A DNA stretch of 64,000 bases from Populus alba (GCF_005239225.2 NC_133293.1:8214333-8278332); one strand, 5' to 3'; shown: positions 38,470 to 52,837, counted from the stretch's first letter. Notes: a model not told the origin generated them from the sequence alone. Program-made: numbers and translations.

Positions 38470-38640
38470 AAAATAATTTTTTTATTTTTTTATTTTTATA
38501 TTCAAAAAGTATTTTTCAAAAAATTTTACTTTTTTCAAATTAAATTTATTTTTATGATTTTAAATTTTTATGATAAAATAATTTTTTAAAAAAACGTATT
38601 TTTAAATAAAAAAAATTTATAAAACAAACATTACCATAAT
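38470..38640. mobile_element. AT-rich MITE-like repeat copy upstream of the lipase gene
   Basis: Family-style T-rich/A-rich body ending near AAAACAAACATTACC. It lies about 230-400 bp upstream of the lipase start codon. Confidence 0.45.
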
Positions 38641-39506
38641 TTTAAACATTACATTAATAATTTTACTAAAAATAATAAATACAAGATAATGGATTAATTG
38701 CTATACAGGATTGCATTAATACATGTCATCTATGGATTTATTATATGCCATATCATGGTAACTTGGCATCGAGTACCATGTATTTATTAAAAAGATGCAC
38801 TCATCCATAAGATTTTATATTTTTTTTCAATATATTTTTATTCATTACATCAGTTCGATATAATGTTTTTAAAAAAAAAAATCTAATCGAGCCCAAATTC
38901 ACTTTAGTATAATATACCATTCGTAGTTTAAGATCTTTTTTATTTGACAATAAGAGGTATTTTGTTTTTGAATCAATTTACATATCAAATAAAAAATTCA
39001 TATTAATTTTTTTGCAATGACACTGTTAGAAAAATTGATAAATATAAATAGAAAATATTAAGAGAATATTCTTATCGGTATTTACCCAGAAAATTACAAT
39101 GAAAAAATAATAATTAAAACAAAGCAAAAACAAAATACATATTATTTTTTTACATCAACGGAAGGTTTACTGTGTGTATGTGTGTATTCATAAGAAGAAC
39201 ACCGGTTTTAGATTGTGAATGTGGCCGGTTTAGAGGAGCTTAAATTAAAAAATAATGATCAACCTGCCTGTCAATTCTTGCATTTGCTTCATCGCATCGA
39301 TGTCTACTTCTAATAAGAAAATTGAAGGAAAAGCAAGAAAGAAGAGAGAACTTTTATTACATCTGAGAGGGGTCCCAAAACAAATGCAAAAGGAACAAAA
39401 CATTATACTTGTCGACCATGCAAAAAGAAGAGCAATTGCATCAGCAGCATATCAATAACTCGGAATCCGGTTGCTCGGCAGAAAATGTATAACAGAGGTT
39501 TTTCTT
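38641..39506. other. Intergenic, nothing recognised
   Basis: AT-rich DNA between the lipase 5' end and the LEA-like gene's 3' end. The 67-codon frame at 39255-39458 has no recognisable motif. Part of 39260-39506 is probably the 3' UTR of the LEA-like gene. Confidence 0.5.
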
Positions 39507-40001
39507 TCATTTCTTATTCTGACCTATACCAAGCGTGTTCTTCACAGAGTCCATTGCATCCTCAGCCACATGCTTCACCTGCTCTCCAGTCTGTGTACAC
39601 AAGAAGAAAAATAGATGCGAACAAAATTAATTGATTTTTTTGAAATCACCCTAAAGCCTAAAGGATACAAGGCATGCTCAAGGGTTAAGAGAGAAGATAT
39701 ATATATATATATATATAGTTACCTGCTGCAGGAAACCAGCACTCTGATCCTTCTCTAGCTGGGCAGAATCCCCGGTCGACGGAGCACCAGCTGACGTACT
39801 GTCTCTACAGGCTGCATTTGCTGTATCCTGGATGGTTTCAGTCCACTGTTCTACCTTAGCCTGCACCAAAGTCAACGAACAAAATTATATTCCTAGCTAC
39901 CTTGATAATATTATTCCCTGTGTGCATGCTTCATGTGTTTCTCCTACCTGGGTGTTGCCTTTGGTTTGGCCTGCATTGAAGCTTTGCTGCATGTTAGACA
40001 T
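39507..40001 (-). CDS. Small LEA/KIN-like stress protein (91 aa, 3 exons)
   Basis: Exons 39948-40001, 39723-39860 and 39507-39590 join in phase with GT-AG borders to 91 codons plus stop. The protein begins MSNMQQSFNAGQTKGNTQAK and ends QTGEQVKHVAEDAMDSVKNT..GIGQNKK. It is hydrophilic, without Trp-rich or membrane segments, and its N- and C-terminal wording matches the small plant LEA proteins called KIN1/KIN2-like (about 65-70 aa), here with an extra Ser/Thr/Asp-rich centre. Such proteins accumulate on drying, cold or ABA and are thought to protect membranes or proteins in the cytosol and nucleus. The second intron holds a (TA)n run. Role is inferred from the family. Confidence 0.85.
39694..39717. 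repeat. (TA)n microsatellite in the LEA-like gene intron
   Basis: Uninterrupted TA repeats within the second intron, just beyond the donor site. Confidence 0.9.
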
Positions 40002-40329
40002 ATTTCCTTGGGTAATATGAAAACTTGATTTTCTGATCTGGGATTCAAATGTATCAGTACTGCGCTTGTATACTCACTGTTCTTGCACTCAGTGCATATG
40101 TATAGTGACAGGGGAATGAGGAAGAGGAGGTGGTAATTCTCTTAGAGCGGGTTTTCCTGCTTTTGAAGTGGAATTTGAGGGCCTCTCTGCTGGTTTGCTC
40201 GGTCAATTGATCCATATGATCCTCTATGAAGAGAGAAATACGGATCTTCACACTTCGGATGGCTATCTGCCATCCATTTTTCACATCCTTAATTTGTCCC
40301 CGAGGGGATAGTATCGTAAGATGTTAGAT

Positions 40330-42325
40330 GTTATTTGTTTGATTCCGTGTTTGAAATAATATTTTTAAAAAATTTAAATTTTTTTATTAAAGTTTTTTTT
40401 ATGTTTTTGAATTGATTTGATATGATGATGTTAAAATTAATTTTTTATAAATTAAAAATATATATTATTTTATATATTTTTTAAAAAAATATATTAAGAT
40501 GTCTCATAGCAGGAGTGAAGTGGGATTTGTGAAGCAGAAAGGTTTCTATCATTAGCATTCCAATTTGAACTTTCAAATTATATGCGAGCAATTCCTTACT
40601 TTTTATATTTCTGGTTATGTCTCTACTTTTCTTAACAAAATTACCTACAAGCAAATAAAATGTATTAAAATATTGATTAATTTCAATTTACAAATGCATC
40701 TGCTCATATGATAAAAAGAAAACAAGAAATTAAGGAAAAATTAAACATTAAATATAAAGAAATATTAGATAATAAGATTATGCATCTCTTGTGTTTTTTT
40801 TTTTTTCTTTTCTTTTCTCCTATAACATGATCAATAAGGTAGTACCAAAATGAATTGCATTGGATGCATATTTAAAATCTTATAATTCTTTTATTTGGAA
40901 TCATTTCATTTGTTTAGACAATCCCTACATCTCGTTTTTAGTCCTACGTTGGTTTTAATAAATATATTATTAATTTGTTTATTTATCCTTTTAACAATAT
41001 CAAGAGCTTGAAATTTGTCTTATTTTCTGATATATATACGAGGCTGGATTGGTAATTTTAAGGTTCTAAGCTCTGGTGGTGTTTTTTTTTTTTTCATTTT
41101 TATTGTCTCTATTATATATAAAAACTTTTTGAAAAATAATTCACTTGTATATGTGTAAAGCATTTTGTTCTACTTAAATTTCCAGCCTTGCAATCCTGGA
41201 GGCTTGTGTGCATCATGTGAAGGTAAGTGGCAAGCTAAAAACTCTTCCAAGTAGCAATTTAAAAGGCAGTTAAATGACATTTATTAGTTAAGATCTACGC
41301 GGTCGGATAAAAAACAATTATAACATTAAAAAAAAAGAAAAGGATATAGATAAATATTTGTTATTGTTATTAAATTAGGGTTAGTGGATTAATTTTGAAA
41401 TTTTTTTTGTTTAGTATGAGTTTTAAAAAAAAAATTAATGTGATCAGTTTAATTATAGCCTGAATAATTATTAAAGAAAATTAAAAAAAAAATATGAAGT
41501 TGAAAAAAAAATTTATCTAATTACTTGCTTAGCTTAGGTTTAAAAATAAAAATTTAAATTCTGCCCCATGGTCCAATTGATAAAGTCAGTCCAAAGACAA
41601 TTAAAATATCAGTTAGAAAAAAATTAAAAATGAAATAAAAAAAATTACACCCTAATGGAGTGTGAATAAAAAATCGGGTATTGAAACTGCAATATTAGCA
41701 AAGTTAGCACAGGGTTACATCAGCAAAAGGGCAATTGAAGTTATTAAGGAGGCGGCAAGAGACTAAATTCCCAGCACGGTCTTCCAATCTCAATTCAAAG
41801 AAAATGTTTTTTTGCTGATGTAAATGACGGGCACAGGAAAATGCAAACATCTTTTTAGGAAATCATGAGATTAATTGTCATAAGAAACAAATATATATAT
41901 ATATATATAAGTTTTTTTTTTTAATATATTAAAATAATTTATTTTATTTTTAATATCAACATATTATAATAATCTAAAATTAATTAAAATAAATAAAGAA
42001 ATTTCGAAACAGAAAAACAAAAACACACGACTAATATTACCCTGTTGAGTGAAAATTACAATCCAGACGTGATAAAGTTCATCAAAATAAAGGAAAGCAA
42101 GTGATACATATATAATGTTATTTTTTTGTTCAGGAAAAATTACAAATTCTTTGCATAGAACATGAAGTGTTTCCAGAGAGTTCCTACATTATAAGAACAA
42201 TATGGCACACTTCACAGCCCTTTCTCAGCTACTTTTATAGTCATAGCATATGAAAAGCAGCCATGGCTAAAGCAGGGGACGTGGGCTGCTGTTTCCGTGG
42301 CTTGTTACAAGAAGTCCGCCTAATC
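40330..42325. other. AT-rich intergenic DNA with MITE-like copies
   Basis: Family-style AT repeats at about 40340-40500 and 41905-42035 (the latter preceded by (TA)n at 41891-41908). No open frame with recognisable content. 42060-42325 is probably the 3' UTR and downstream region of the beta-amylase gene. Confidence 0.5.
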
Positions 42326-44884
<2,559 letters not shown>

Positions 44885-45012
44885 TTCTGTACAAATTATA
44901 CAACCAAAAAAAAAACCTTCCTTTTCTTTTTGCCTTTTGCTTTTAAGCTACGACGAGAGCCGTTGAATTTTGAATGTGTAGAAAATGAAGAAAGCGAAGT
45001 TGGAGGGCGAAT

Positions 45013-45020
45013 TTATTTAT
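45013..45020 (-). promoter_or_regulatory. BAM1 TATA box
   Basis: TATAAATA on the minus strand, about 130 bp upstream of the BAM1 start codon, a plausible core promoter position. Confidence 0.6.
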
Positions 45021-45075
45021 AGATACTGCGAGGATAATATTTAAGTCAAACCCTTTTTCGTACCGCAAATGAAAC

Positions 45076-45485
45076 GACACGTGTCCTGTATGCCACGTGG
45101 CGGAAATAGAGGCGCGATGCAAGGACACGGCTAAGATTTCTCTTGTACAGGTGGTGATGGACGGTGGGATGCGAATCCGCGTGAAAGTTCTGGATGGCAG
45201 CACGGTTTATATTTTTTTTAAAGTGGGGAGGAGCGGATAAGGGAATGGAGAGGCGTGAAGGAACGTGATTGGTCACGTGCTCGTGTCCTGCCTTTTAGGC
45301 TTAACGCTTAAGACATGTGTGATAGGGTCTTTTGGGTCTTTTTCTTTTTTTATTTTCTTTTCTGTGGCTGCTTTGACGGGCAAGAAAGGATTTTGAATCT
45401 TTGATGCCTTTAGAGGAAAAGCTGATGACAGGTGGCAACCGGTGGAAGGAGGAGGTGGGTGGAAGGACTTAACTGCGACACGTGT
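45076..45485. promoter_or_regulatory. Cluster of four ACGT/G-box elements upstream of BAM1
   Basis: GACACGTGTC (45076-45085) and GCCACGTGGC (45092-45101) are perfect 10-bp palindromes; CACGTG recurs at 45274-45279 and ACACGTGT at 45478-45485. These are G-box/ABRE cores bound by bZIP (ABF/AREB) and bHLH factors. BAM1 is known to respond to osmotic stress and ABA in Arabidopsis, so the cluster suits that regulation. Binding is inferred. Confidence 0.7.
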
Positions 45486-45814
45486 TAGGATAAATCCTTG
45501 GCAGTGTCTGGCATGTGGCGAGCAGCTATGAGGTAATTTAAAATGTGGCGTTCGTTAGTGTTACTTTATCTGGCAGCCGTGATTGATTGATTGATTGATA
45601 AAGAGAGGTGGGGAGACAAGCAGAGGCCTTCATTAGAGAGCAGGGGTTCAGCCCACGAGTACAAGAATAGGCCTTGAAGAAGGCCTTAAGCTCTAAAGTT
45701 TGGGCCTCGGGTAGTACAAACAAACCCAATTCAACCAGATGCAGAACTAGATTTTTAGGATAGCAATCAAGCTCAACCGATGAAGGTTAAATTACAAGAT
45801 CAACATAGAAGTAA

Positions 45815-45818
45815 CTAG
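45815..45818 (-). mobile_element. Helitron-like 3' terminus (CTAG with palindrome)
   Basis: Read on the minus strand, the 18-bp perfect palindrome TGCCCGCAGCTGCGGGCA (45831-45848) is followed after 12 bases by CTAG and then T. A hairpin about 10-12 nt before CTRR, inserted next to a T, is the hallmark of Helitron 3' ends. A second, degenerate version (GCCCGCGGGG..CAAACAACAAATCTA) lies just inside, at about 45849-45893. The element would extend rightward in the window; its 5' TC end was not identified. Confidence 0.6.
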
Positions 45819-45849
45819 ATTTGTTGTCTGTGCCCGCAGCTGCGGGCAG

Positions 45850-48470
45850 AAGTAATTTAGATTTGTTGTTTGCGCTTCCCCGCGGGCTACGGTCTAAGAA
45901 AAAAATGTAAAAAAATAACACAGTGAAAAAAAATCAAGTTCCGAGTCATCAGTCCAATTAATAATTAAAATAATATAAAAATAAAAATGCAGTAACAATA
46001 AACAAATTGATAAAATAATAAAAAAAAAGTAAAAAAAACCAAGCCTTAGCCAATCCAGATTATCAAATAATCCAATAATAACCTAATAAAAGGTAAACTA
46101 TAGGAAAATAAAAACAAAGCAGAATTCCAAAAAAAATCAATTTAAAAAAAAAGAAAAAAAAAAAAACAAACCCAAATAAATCTTCTAAACTCGGTTTAAT
46201 CTTTAAAACTTGTAATTCATTGAATTATGGACTCGGTTCAATGAAGAATCTTAACTCTTAACCAAATTAATTTTGAAAGATGAAATTATTGGGAAAATAT
46301 TAATAAAAAAAACTTGCAAAAGCAAAAAAAAAAAAAAAAACAACAACAACAACAAAAAGAATAAGAATAAAATTTGAGAGAAAAAACCTAAATTAAAAAT
46401 ATTCTTAAATAAAATAAATAGCAATTAAAATAATGAATACCAAATTGAAAAAATTAAAAAATTACAACGAGTGAAATTAAAAAAACATTTGCAATTTGAT
46501 AGGTTATTCATGGATTAAAAAAATCATAGGGTGGGATTTAAAAAAAAAATAGAAATAGAGGACTAATCCAATAGAATAAAGTAACAAAAATAAGAAAATA
46601 CCCCCCAGAAAAATAGAATGATCGAAAATGAGAAAATATCAACTTAAAAAACAAATACCAAACAAACTTGGGTGGACCTTCTAAATCTAGTATAATCACT
46701 AAAACTCACAATCTGAGAAATCATGGACCCGAGTTCAATCAAGAAGTTCAATTGTCAACAAATTTATTTTTGAATGATGAAATTGTGAAAAAAAAATTAA
46801 TAAAAAAAACTTGCAAATAAAAAAAATAACAATAAAAATAATGAGGATAAAATTTAACAGAAAAAAACACAAGGACGATGAAATCTAAAAAAAATAATCA
46901 CAAACAAAATAAACAGCACTTAACAAAATAAGGATCGGATTTGAAAGATAATAAAATCATAGGGGGTGAAATTGATAAAACAAATTGAAGAGCGCTAACC
47001 CAATTGAATAAAATCACATAGAAATAAGAAAAAGAGGCCAAAAAAGGATAAAACATTAGTAAACACCAGTTTAAAAGATGAAAAAAAAAAATACAAACCA
47101 AGGTGAACTTTCAAAACCAAGTCTAATTTTTTAAAATCTTGGACCTAAATTAAATTAAAAACTCAATTATCAATTAATTTAATTTTTAATGATGAAATCG
47201 GTGAAAAACTATTATTAAACAAAGCTTGCAAAAGGAAAAAAAAAAAGAAAAAAGAAACAACTGGGGGTAAAATATGATAGAAAAAAACCCAAGTATAATG
47301 AAATTTGAAAAAAAAAGTTAAAAGGAACACAAATAAAATAAATAGCAACTGAAAGGATAAGAACAAAATCTGAAAGAAAAAAAACAATAAGGGGTGAAAT
47401 AAAAAAATATTTGTAATTTCATGGACCATTAAGGAATTAAAAAATGACAAGGGTGAAATCGAAAACCACAGTATGCAAACCATAAAACAAAACAAAAGGA
47501 TAAAAAATTAAAAAAACAAACCACCTTAAAAAAAAAAAACCTCAAGTGAACCCGAACAAACCTTCTGAAACCTGGTCTAACATTAAAACTCACAACCTAT
47601 AAAATCTTGGATTCGAGCTTAATCAAAAAACTTAATTCTTAACCAACATGATTTTAAACGATGAAGTCTGTGAAAAAATAAAAAAATAAAAAATTGCAAA
47701 ACCCGAAAAACAACAACAAAAAAAATACAAATGAAAATTGATAGAAAAACAAAACCCCAAGGAGAATGAAATTTGAAAAAAAAAATTTAAATGAATAAAA
47801 TAAAATAAATAGCAATTGAAAGAATGAGAACATAATTTGAAACATAAAAAAAGACAAGGGGTGAAATAAAAAAAAAATTGTAATTTCATGGATCATTAAG
47901 GGATTGAAAAATGATATGGGATGAAATTGAAAAATAATGGTACAAAAATCGCAAAAAATAATAAAACAAAACAAAAAAAGGAAAAAACAACAGGTGAATC
48001 CAGGCAAACATTATAAACCTGGTCTAACCTCTAAAACTCGCAATCCGTAAAATCTCGGACCCAGGTTTAATTAAAAAACTTAATTCTCAACGAACATAAT
48101 TTTAAAGGATGAAGTCCGTGGAAAATAACAAAAAAAAAACTTGCAAAAGCAAAAAAATAGTAACAACCACAATGATGAAATTTGATAGGAAAAAAAAACC
48201 CATGAATGATGAAATTTGAAAAAAAATATTATATGATGTCAAAAATGTAGCAATTAAAAGAATAAAGATTAAATTTGAAAAATTAAAAAAAAAATCATGA
48301 GGGGTTAAATGGGAAAATATTTGTAATTTGATAGATTATTCATATATTTAAAAATGAGAAATTTTATAGATTATTCATATATTTAAAAATGAGAAATTTT
48401 ATAATTTGAAAGATTATTTATGTATTAAAAAATAGTAGGGGTGAAATTAAAAAGCATTTATAATTTTATA
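45850..48470. repeat. Five tandem repeats of about 450 bp, AT-rich
   Basis: A landmark (CCTTCTAAA or CCTGGTCTAA, then AAAACTCACAATC, AAATCTTGGACC, and TTAATTCTTAACCAA) recurs at about 46181, 46677, 47107, 47561 and 48009. Each is followed by GATGAAATT, A-rich spacer, AATAAAATAAATAGCAATT, GGGTGAAAT and TTTGTAATTTCATGG. Spacings are about 496, 430, 454 and 448 bp. The Phe-rich open frames in this block on the minus strand are by-products of A-rich DNA. The block lies inside the presumed Helitron-like element. Confidence 0.85.
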
Positions 48471-49772
48471 GCTTATATAAAAAATAGTAATAAAAAGCAC
48501 AAGGACCAAATATGAAGGAAAACAAATTGCAAAGGATGTTTTAAAATTTCACTGGAGGTGGCGTGAAATTTGAGGAGAAGGAAAAAAAAAAAAAAGAAAC
48601 GCCATTTGTCTCCAAACAAGCAATGTGTTATGTATATGCGTTGCATCATCGTGTTCAATGCACATACTGCACCACCGTGTTCAAGGCACTGTGATCTATC
48701 AAATGCCATCCTAGAAGGTGGTGTTTGGTGATCGGACGACCTCACATATGTTGTTTGAACGACATTAAGGCTGTTCACCTGCTAATGTGTGCTTATTTTT
48801 TTTTTGTAATGATATTTAATACATGACTATTACAATAATATCCCCAGGTAATAGCCAAATCAACAACAAAACCAATATAAAATTATCAAAAAACTCTTAT
48901 GAGAGAATTGTATTGTTTCAACCTCTAAAAGTGTCAAAATAATTGCACTATTCTATAAAAATAAAAGGGCAAAAACACATTTAAGCCAAAAGCTTTAGAA
49001 TTCTTTATTCCAATGCTATATTTGTAATTACATCGTGCATTAAAAAAATAACAAACATAATCTCACGTAATATGTTAAAGATTTTTGAGTCAGGAAAGAT
49101 AATATAATCTCCAAAGTTTAGTTCTTTGGTTTTTTGTTAATGACAAATTAATAATTATACTATTACAATGAATGGAAAAATATATCTTGGGCTATAGTAA
49201 TATTTTCAAATTTTCAATTGTAATCTTGAAATATTTCCCTGGTTATTATACATACAAGGGGAAGCCATGTTTAAATAAGTGATTGTATAAATACTTTGTA
49301 ATTGACCCTCACATTTCACCCATTTGTGAAATGATATAGGGAAAATATTAAAACTGGCCCCCATCTATAAAGATAGTTTCAATTTTACCTCCAAACAAGT
49401 TTTTGTATCAATTTAATCCTTTAAATTTAAGAAATTAGAGGTTAAATCTTTTCATGCGTATATGGTCTTGGATTCCATCCAAACTGTATCTTCGGGTGAT
49501 ATAAATATCATTTATAAAGAATTTAATAATTTCTGTCAAGTAATTTTAATAGAAAGTCTCAATTGAGAAATGAAAATTATTTGAGAACAAGATCTATATA
49601 TATATTAAAAAAAAATTGCTTATTTCTTATAATAAAATAGAATCCCCTTTTCTTATATCATCTCATTGCTTATAACGAACGAGGCTATAAATGCTATCAG
49701 GCACAATACTGGGAATTAGCCTCCAAGGACTCGTTTATAAGACATTTGAATCCACAAGCAATAGAAAATCTA
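48471..49772. other. Intergenic, no gene supported
   Basis: A 101-codon minus-strand frame at 48473-48778 contains a 22-bp direct repeat (TGCATCATCGTGTTCAATGCAC and TGCACCACCGTGTTCAAGGCAC) but no recognisable domain. The rest is AT-rich. Confidence 0.5.
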
Positions 49773-51180
49773 CTAGCCTTGGTACCCGCGCTATGCCGCG
49801 GGTATTTTTTGTATAAAAATATAAAAAAAAAACAACAAAAATTTAAAAATTTTGGGTTTTTTTTGTAAGGCCATACCCAAGAATCTTGGGTTTGGCTGCA
49901 ACGCCTGACCTAAAAGTAATATTTATAATATTAATAATAAAATTAAACTTACATGATCCAAGTTTAAGTGAGCTTAATTGCAACACCGGACTTAAGAATT
50001 TTGGATGTGGGTCTGGCTATAAGGTCGTGTTATAAAAGTGTGATAATTAAATAAACTAATTTAAAAAAAAAAAACAAAGAAAAAAAAATCAACATGAAGG
50101 AAAAAACTAATGAAGAAAAAGAAAAAAAAAAATGAATTAATTGGGTTAACCTTTTAAACCAGGTTATCCGTAAAAACCTGAGATTCGCGTAATGAAAGTT
50201 TGATAACTAAATAGAAAAAAAAATGACGGGTTTACCCAGAATTAATTGGGTTAACCCATCAAACCAAGTTAAACCTGTCAAGCTCAGGATACGTATCATG
50301 AAAGTATGAAAATCTGATAATTAAATAGAAAGAAAATTAACTTTAACAAACTAAACTAAATGAAAAAAAAATAACTCGTCAAATCAGGTCAAACCCATCA
50401 AACTCGAGATCCATATCATGAAAATCTGATAACCAAATAAAAAAAATTTAACATTAACAAACTAAATCAAACAAAAAAAATTCATTAAAAAAAATTAAAT
50501 TCTATTTAGTTATCAAACTTTCATGACGCAAATCCCAGGTTTTACGGGATAACCTGGTTTAAAGGGTTAACCCAATTAATTTAATTTCTTTTTCTTTTTC
50601 TTCATTAGTTTTTCTCTTTCAGTTGATTTTTTTTCTTTGTTTTTTTTTAATTAATCTATTTAATTATCACACTTTTATGACACGACCTTATAGCCAGACC
50701 CACATCCAATATTTCTGGGTCCAGTGTTACAGTGTCTTGAGTTTGGCTGCAACACCTGACCTAAAAATAATATTAATAATATTAATAATAACATCAAACT
50801 TGCATGACCCAAGTTTAAGTGGGGGTGGCTGCAATACCAGATCCAATAGTCTCGGATGTAGGTCTGGCTGCAAGGTGGTGTCATATAAGTGTGATAATTA
50901 AATAGATTGATTAAAAAAAAACTAACAGAAAAAAAAAAACTAATGAAGAAAAAGAAAAAAAATGAATTAACTGGATTAACCCCTCAAATCTGGAATTCGC
51001 ATCATGAAAGTTTGATAACTAAATAAATGAAAAAATTAACGGGTTTACCTAAAGTTAATTGGGTCAACCCATCAAACCAAGTTAACCCGTCAAGCCAGGA
51101 TATATGTTATGAAAGTCTGATAATTAAATAGAAAAAAATTAAATACCAACAAACTAAATCAAACAAAAAAAATTCATTTA
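49773..51180 (-). mobile_element. Helitron-like element with inverted and direct internal modules
   Basis: On the minus strand the element ends ACCCGCG-GCATAG-CGCGGGT (hairpin, 49784-49803), then ACCAAGG and CTAG (49773-49776) followed by T. Inside, a module of about 250 bp (GGTCTGGCT(A/G), AAGTGTGATAATTAAAT, GAAGAAAAAGAAAAAAAA, AATTGGGTTAACC, GAAAGTTTGATAACTAAATAG) occurs direct at 49975-50210, inverted at 50500-50735 and direct again at 50865-51030. No open frame is present, so it is non-autonomous. The 5' end is unresolved. Confidence 0.6.
49975..50735. repeat. Long inverted repeat (arms about 235 bp)
   Basis: 49975-50210 and 50500-50735 are near reverse complements: TTTAAACCAGGTTATCCGTA pairs with a GGGATAACCTGGTTTAAA-like stretch, and GTCTGGCTATAAGGTCGTG pairs with CACGACCTTATAGCCAGAC. 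About 290 bp separate the arms. Confidence 0.85.
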
Positions 51181-51422
51181 AAAAATAAAAAAAAAAAATT
51201 AAAAACAAAAAAAAAATAAGACAGTTAAATAATATAATATAATATAAATAATAATATATTAATAATGAGTAAAGTGAGGCGTGAAAAAAAAAACTTTACT
51301 GATGCTTAGGAATAATATAATATAATATAATATAATAATAATAATATATTAAAAATGAGTACAGTGAGGCTTAAAAGAAACCAAAAAAAAAAAAAAGACT
51401 TTAATTCACTGATGCACAGTAG

Positions 51423-51453
51423 GCGTGGGGAAGCTACAGTGTTTTCCCCACGC
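51423..51453. repeat. Short inverted repeat GCGTGGGGAA / TTCCCCACGC
   Basis: Perfect 10-bp arms at 51423-51432 and 51444-51453 with an 11-base loop. It lies between the Helitron-like modules and the TIR element and could mark an element end. Confidence 0.8.
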
Positions 51454-51473
51454 GTTTTAGAGTTCTATAATTA

Positions 51474-52300
51474 GGCCATGTTTGTTTCTGGAAAAAATCA
51501 CTTTCTAAATTTTTGTGTTTGTTTGTTATTAGAAAAGTTTAGTAAATAAGAAACACTTTTTAATTAAAAAAAAATTTAGTTTGATTTTCAGGAAAGTGTT
51601 TTTCTTTTATTTTGGACGGAAAACACTTTTCGGAAATTGTTGAAAAAATTTAGAAATATCATATTATTTGTTGATTATATCAAATTTGATCCTCAAACTT
51701 TTGATTGCTATATATATATATATATCATATATATATATATATATAAATATTTTTTTCAATTTCATCATTTAGAATTTAATTTTTATATTAATTTTGGTCC
51801 TTATTTTTATAATTATTATTTGATTTTTCCTTATTATTTTTTATTAAAGTTTTTTATCTATCAAATTTAGTACTCATTCTTTTGATTGTTACTTTATTTT
51901 ATTTGAAATAATTTATGAAATGTAATTATTATTATTTTAATTTCTTCATCTTCTAATTTTTTTTATTTTTTAGATTTGATCTCTATTATTTTGATTATTA
52001 TTTATTTTATTTGAGATAATTTGATGAATTATTTATTTGTTTAATTTTATTCCTATTCAACTTTTTAATTTGTAAAATTTGTTCCTCGTCATTTTAATAA
52101 ATTTAAGAAAAATAAAATATTAATAAGTTATTTTCCAACTTATTTTCATGACATAACCAAATACTGAAAAATATTTTCCAACTTATTTTCTAATATACAT
52201 TACCAAATATCATAAAATACTTTCTTGAAATTAATTTTTCCATAATTCACTTTTATTTTTCAAAAAAAAAAAAAAGTGCTTTGCCAAATACACACAGGGT
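51474..52300. mobile_element. Non-autonomous TIR element abutting the invertase-inhibitor gene
   Basis: Left end GGCCATGTTTGTTTCTGG and, read from the other strand, right end ACCCTGTGTGTATTTGGC are similar imperfect inverted ends, with TTA next to each end as expected for PIF/Harbinger target sites. The body is AT-rich, with a (TA)n run at 51711-51742 and GGAAAACACTTTT / TTTTCCAACTTATTTTC motifs in opposite halves. No transposase is present. The right end lies within a base or two of the inhibitor stop codon. Confidence 0.6.
51711..51742. repeat. (TA)n microsatellite
   Basis: Interrupted once by TC (TATATATCATATATA). Confidence 0.9.
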
Positions 52301-52837
52301 TTAAAGTAACAGCCTCGTGATGGCAGAAGCAACGACCGAGGTGTCATGCACTTCCTTGTTCAGATTGGCCAGGGGAGATTTGCCGTGGAAACCGTCTTCG
52401 CAAGAAGTGGCTTCAACGGCGGCATCATTTGTACCATCTTCTGCAAATTTAGGGTCGCCCTTCTGCAGCGCTTCAATGGCTTCCGGGATGTCGGCCGTTA
52501 AAATTGCATCGTAGCTGCTAGCACAAAACCTCAAAGGTCGCCTTAGTCCAGGGCTCCTTTTAAGCTCCTGGTTGATGAATCTCAGTGCTGTGCTTGCTTT
52601 AGCCCTCACTATATCGACCATGATGAGGGCTAGCCCCCGGACATCTGCGCCGGAGCTTTTAGGGACAGACTTAAGAGAAGCGACACAGAGGCTGTAGTAT
52701 GGTGTCTGCTTGCATGTTTGTGCTATCAGATCATTGGCAGCAGACTGGACAGTAATGCACTGGCTTGCTAGCAGAAGGGTGGCGGTGAAGAGTGAAGGAG
52801 AAAGAAAGATGAAACTCAGGGACAGAGAATTCTTCAT
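52301..52837 (-). CDS. C/VIF: Cell wall/vacuolar invertase inhibitor (PMEI-like domain, 178 aa)
   Basis: Intronless frame of 178 codons. Residues 1 to about 33 form a secretory signal peptide (hydrophobic LSFIFLSPSLFTATLLLA), so the protein goes to the apoplast or vacuole. The mature four-helix PMEI/invertase-inhibitor fold is marked by four cysteines at 42, 51, 105 and 146, ALIMVDIVRAKA, and LTADIPEAIEALQKGDPKFA. The PKF motif (129-131) is the segment that enters the acid invertase active site in the tobacco inhibitor, which favours an invertase rather than pectin-methylesterase target. It would restrain sucrose cleavage by cell wall or vacuolar beta-fructosidases. The TATA box TATAAAA lies 52 bp upstream of the ATG. 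The 3' UTR must be supplied by the adjoining transposon. Confidence 0.93.
   Translation of the reverse strand: MKNSLSLSFIFLSPSLFTATLLLASQCITVQSAANDLIAQTCKQTPYYSLCVASLKSVPKSSGADVRGLALIMVDIVRAKASTALRFINQELKRSPGLRRPLRFCASSYDAILTADIPEAIEALQKGDPKFAEDGTNDAAVEATSCEDGFHGKSPLANLNKEVHDTSVVASAITRLLL

Noticed and set aside
47163..48007. Phe/Leu-rich 'membrane protein' open frames on the minus strand
   Set aside because: They are translations of A-rich tandem repeats; each repeat unit gives a similar false frame.
48473..48778. 101-codon minus frame
   Set aside because: Contains a direct repeat and ends in homopolymer-coded Phe; probably part of a transposon.
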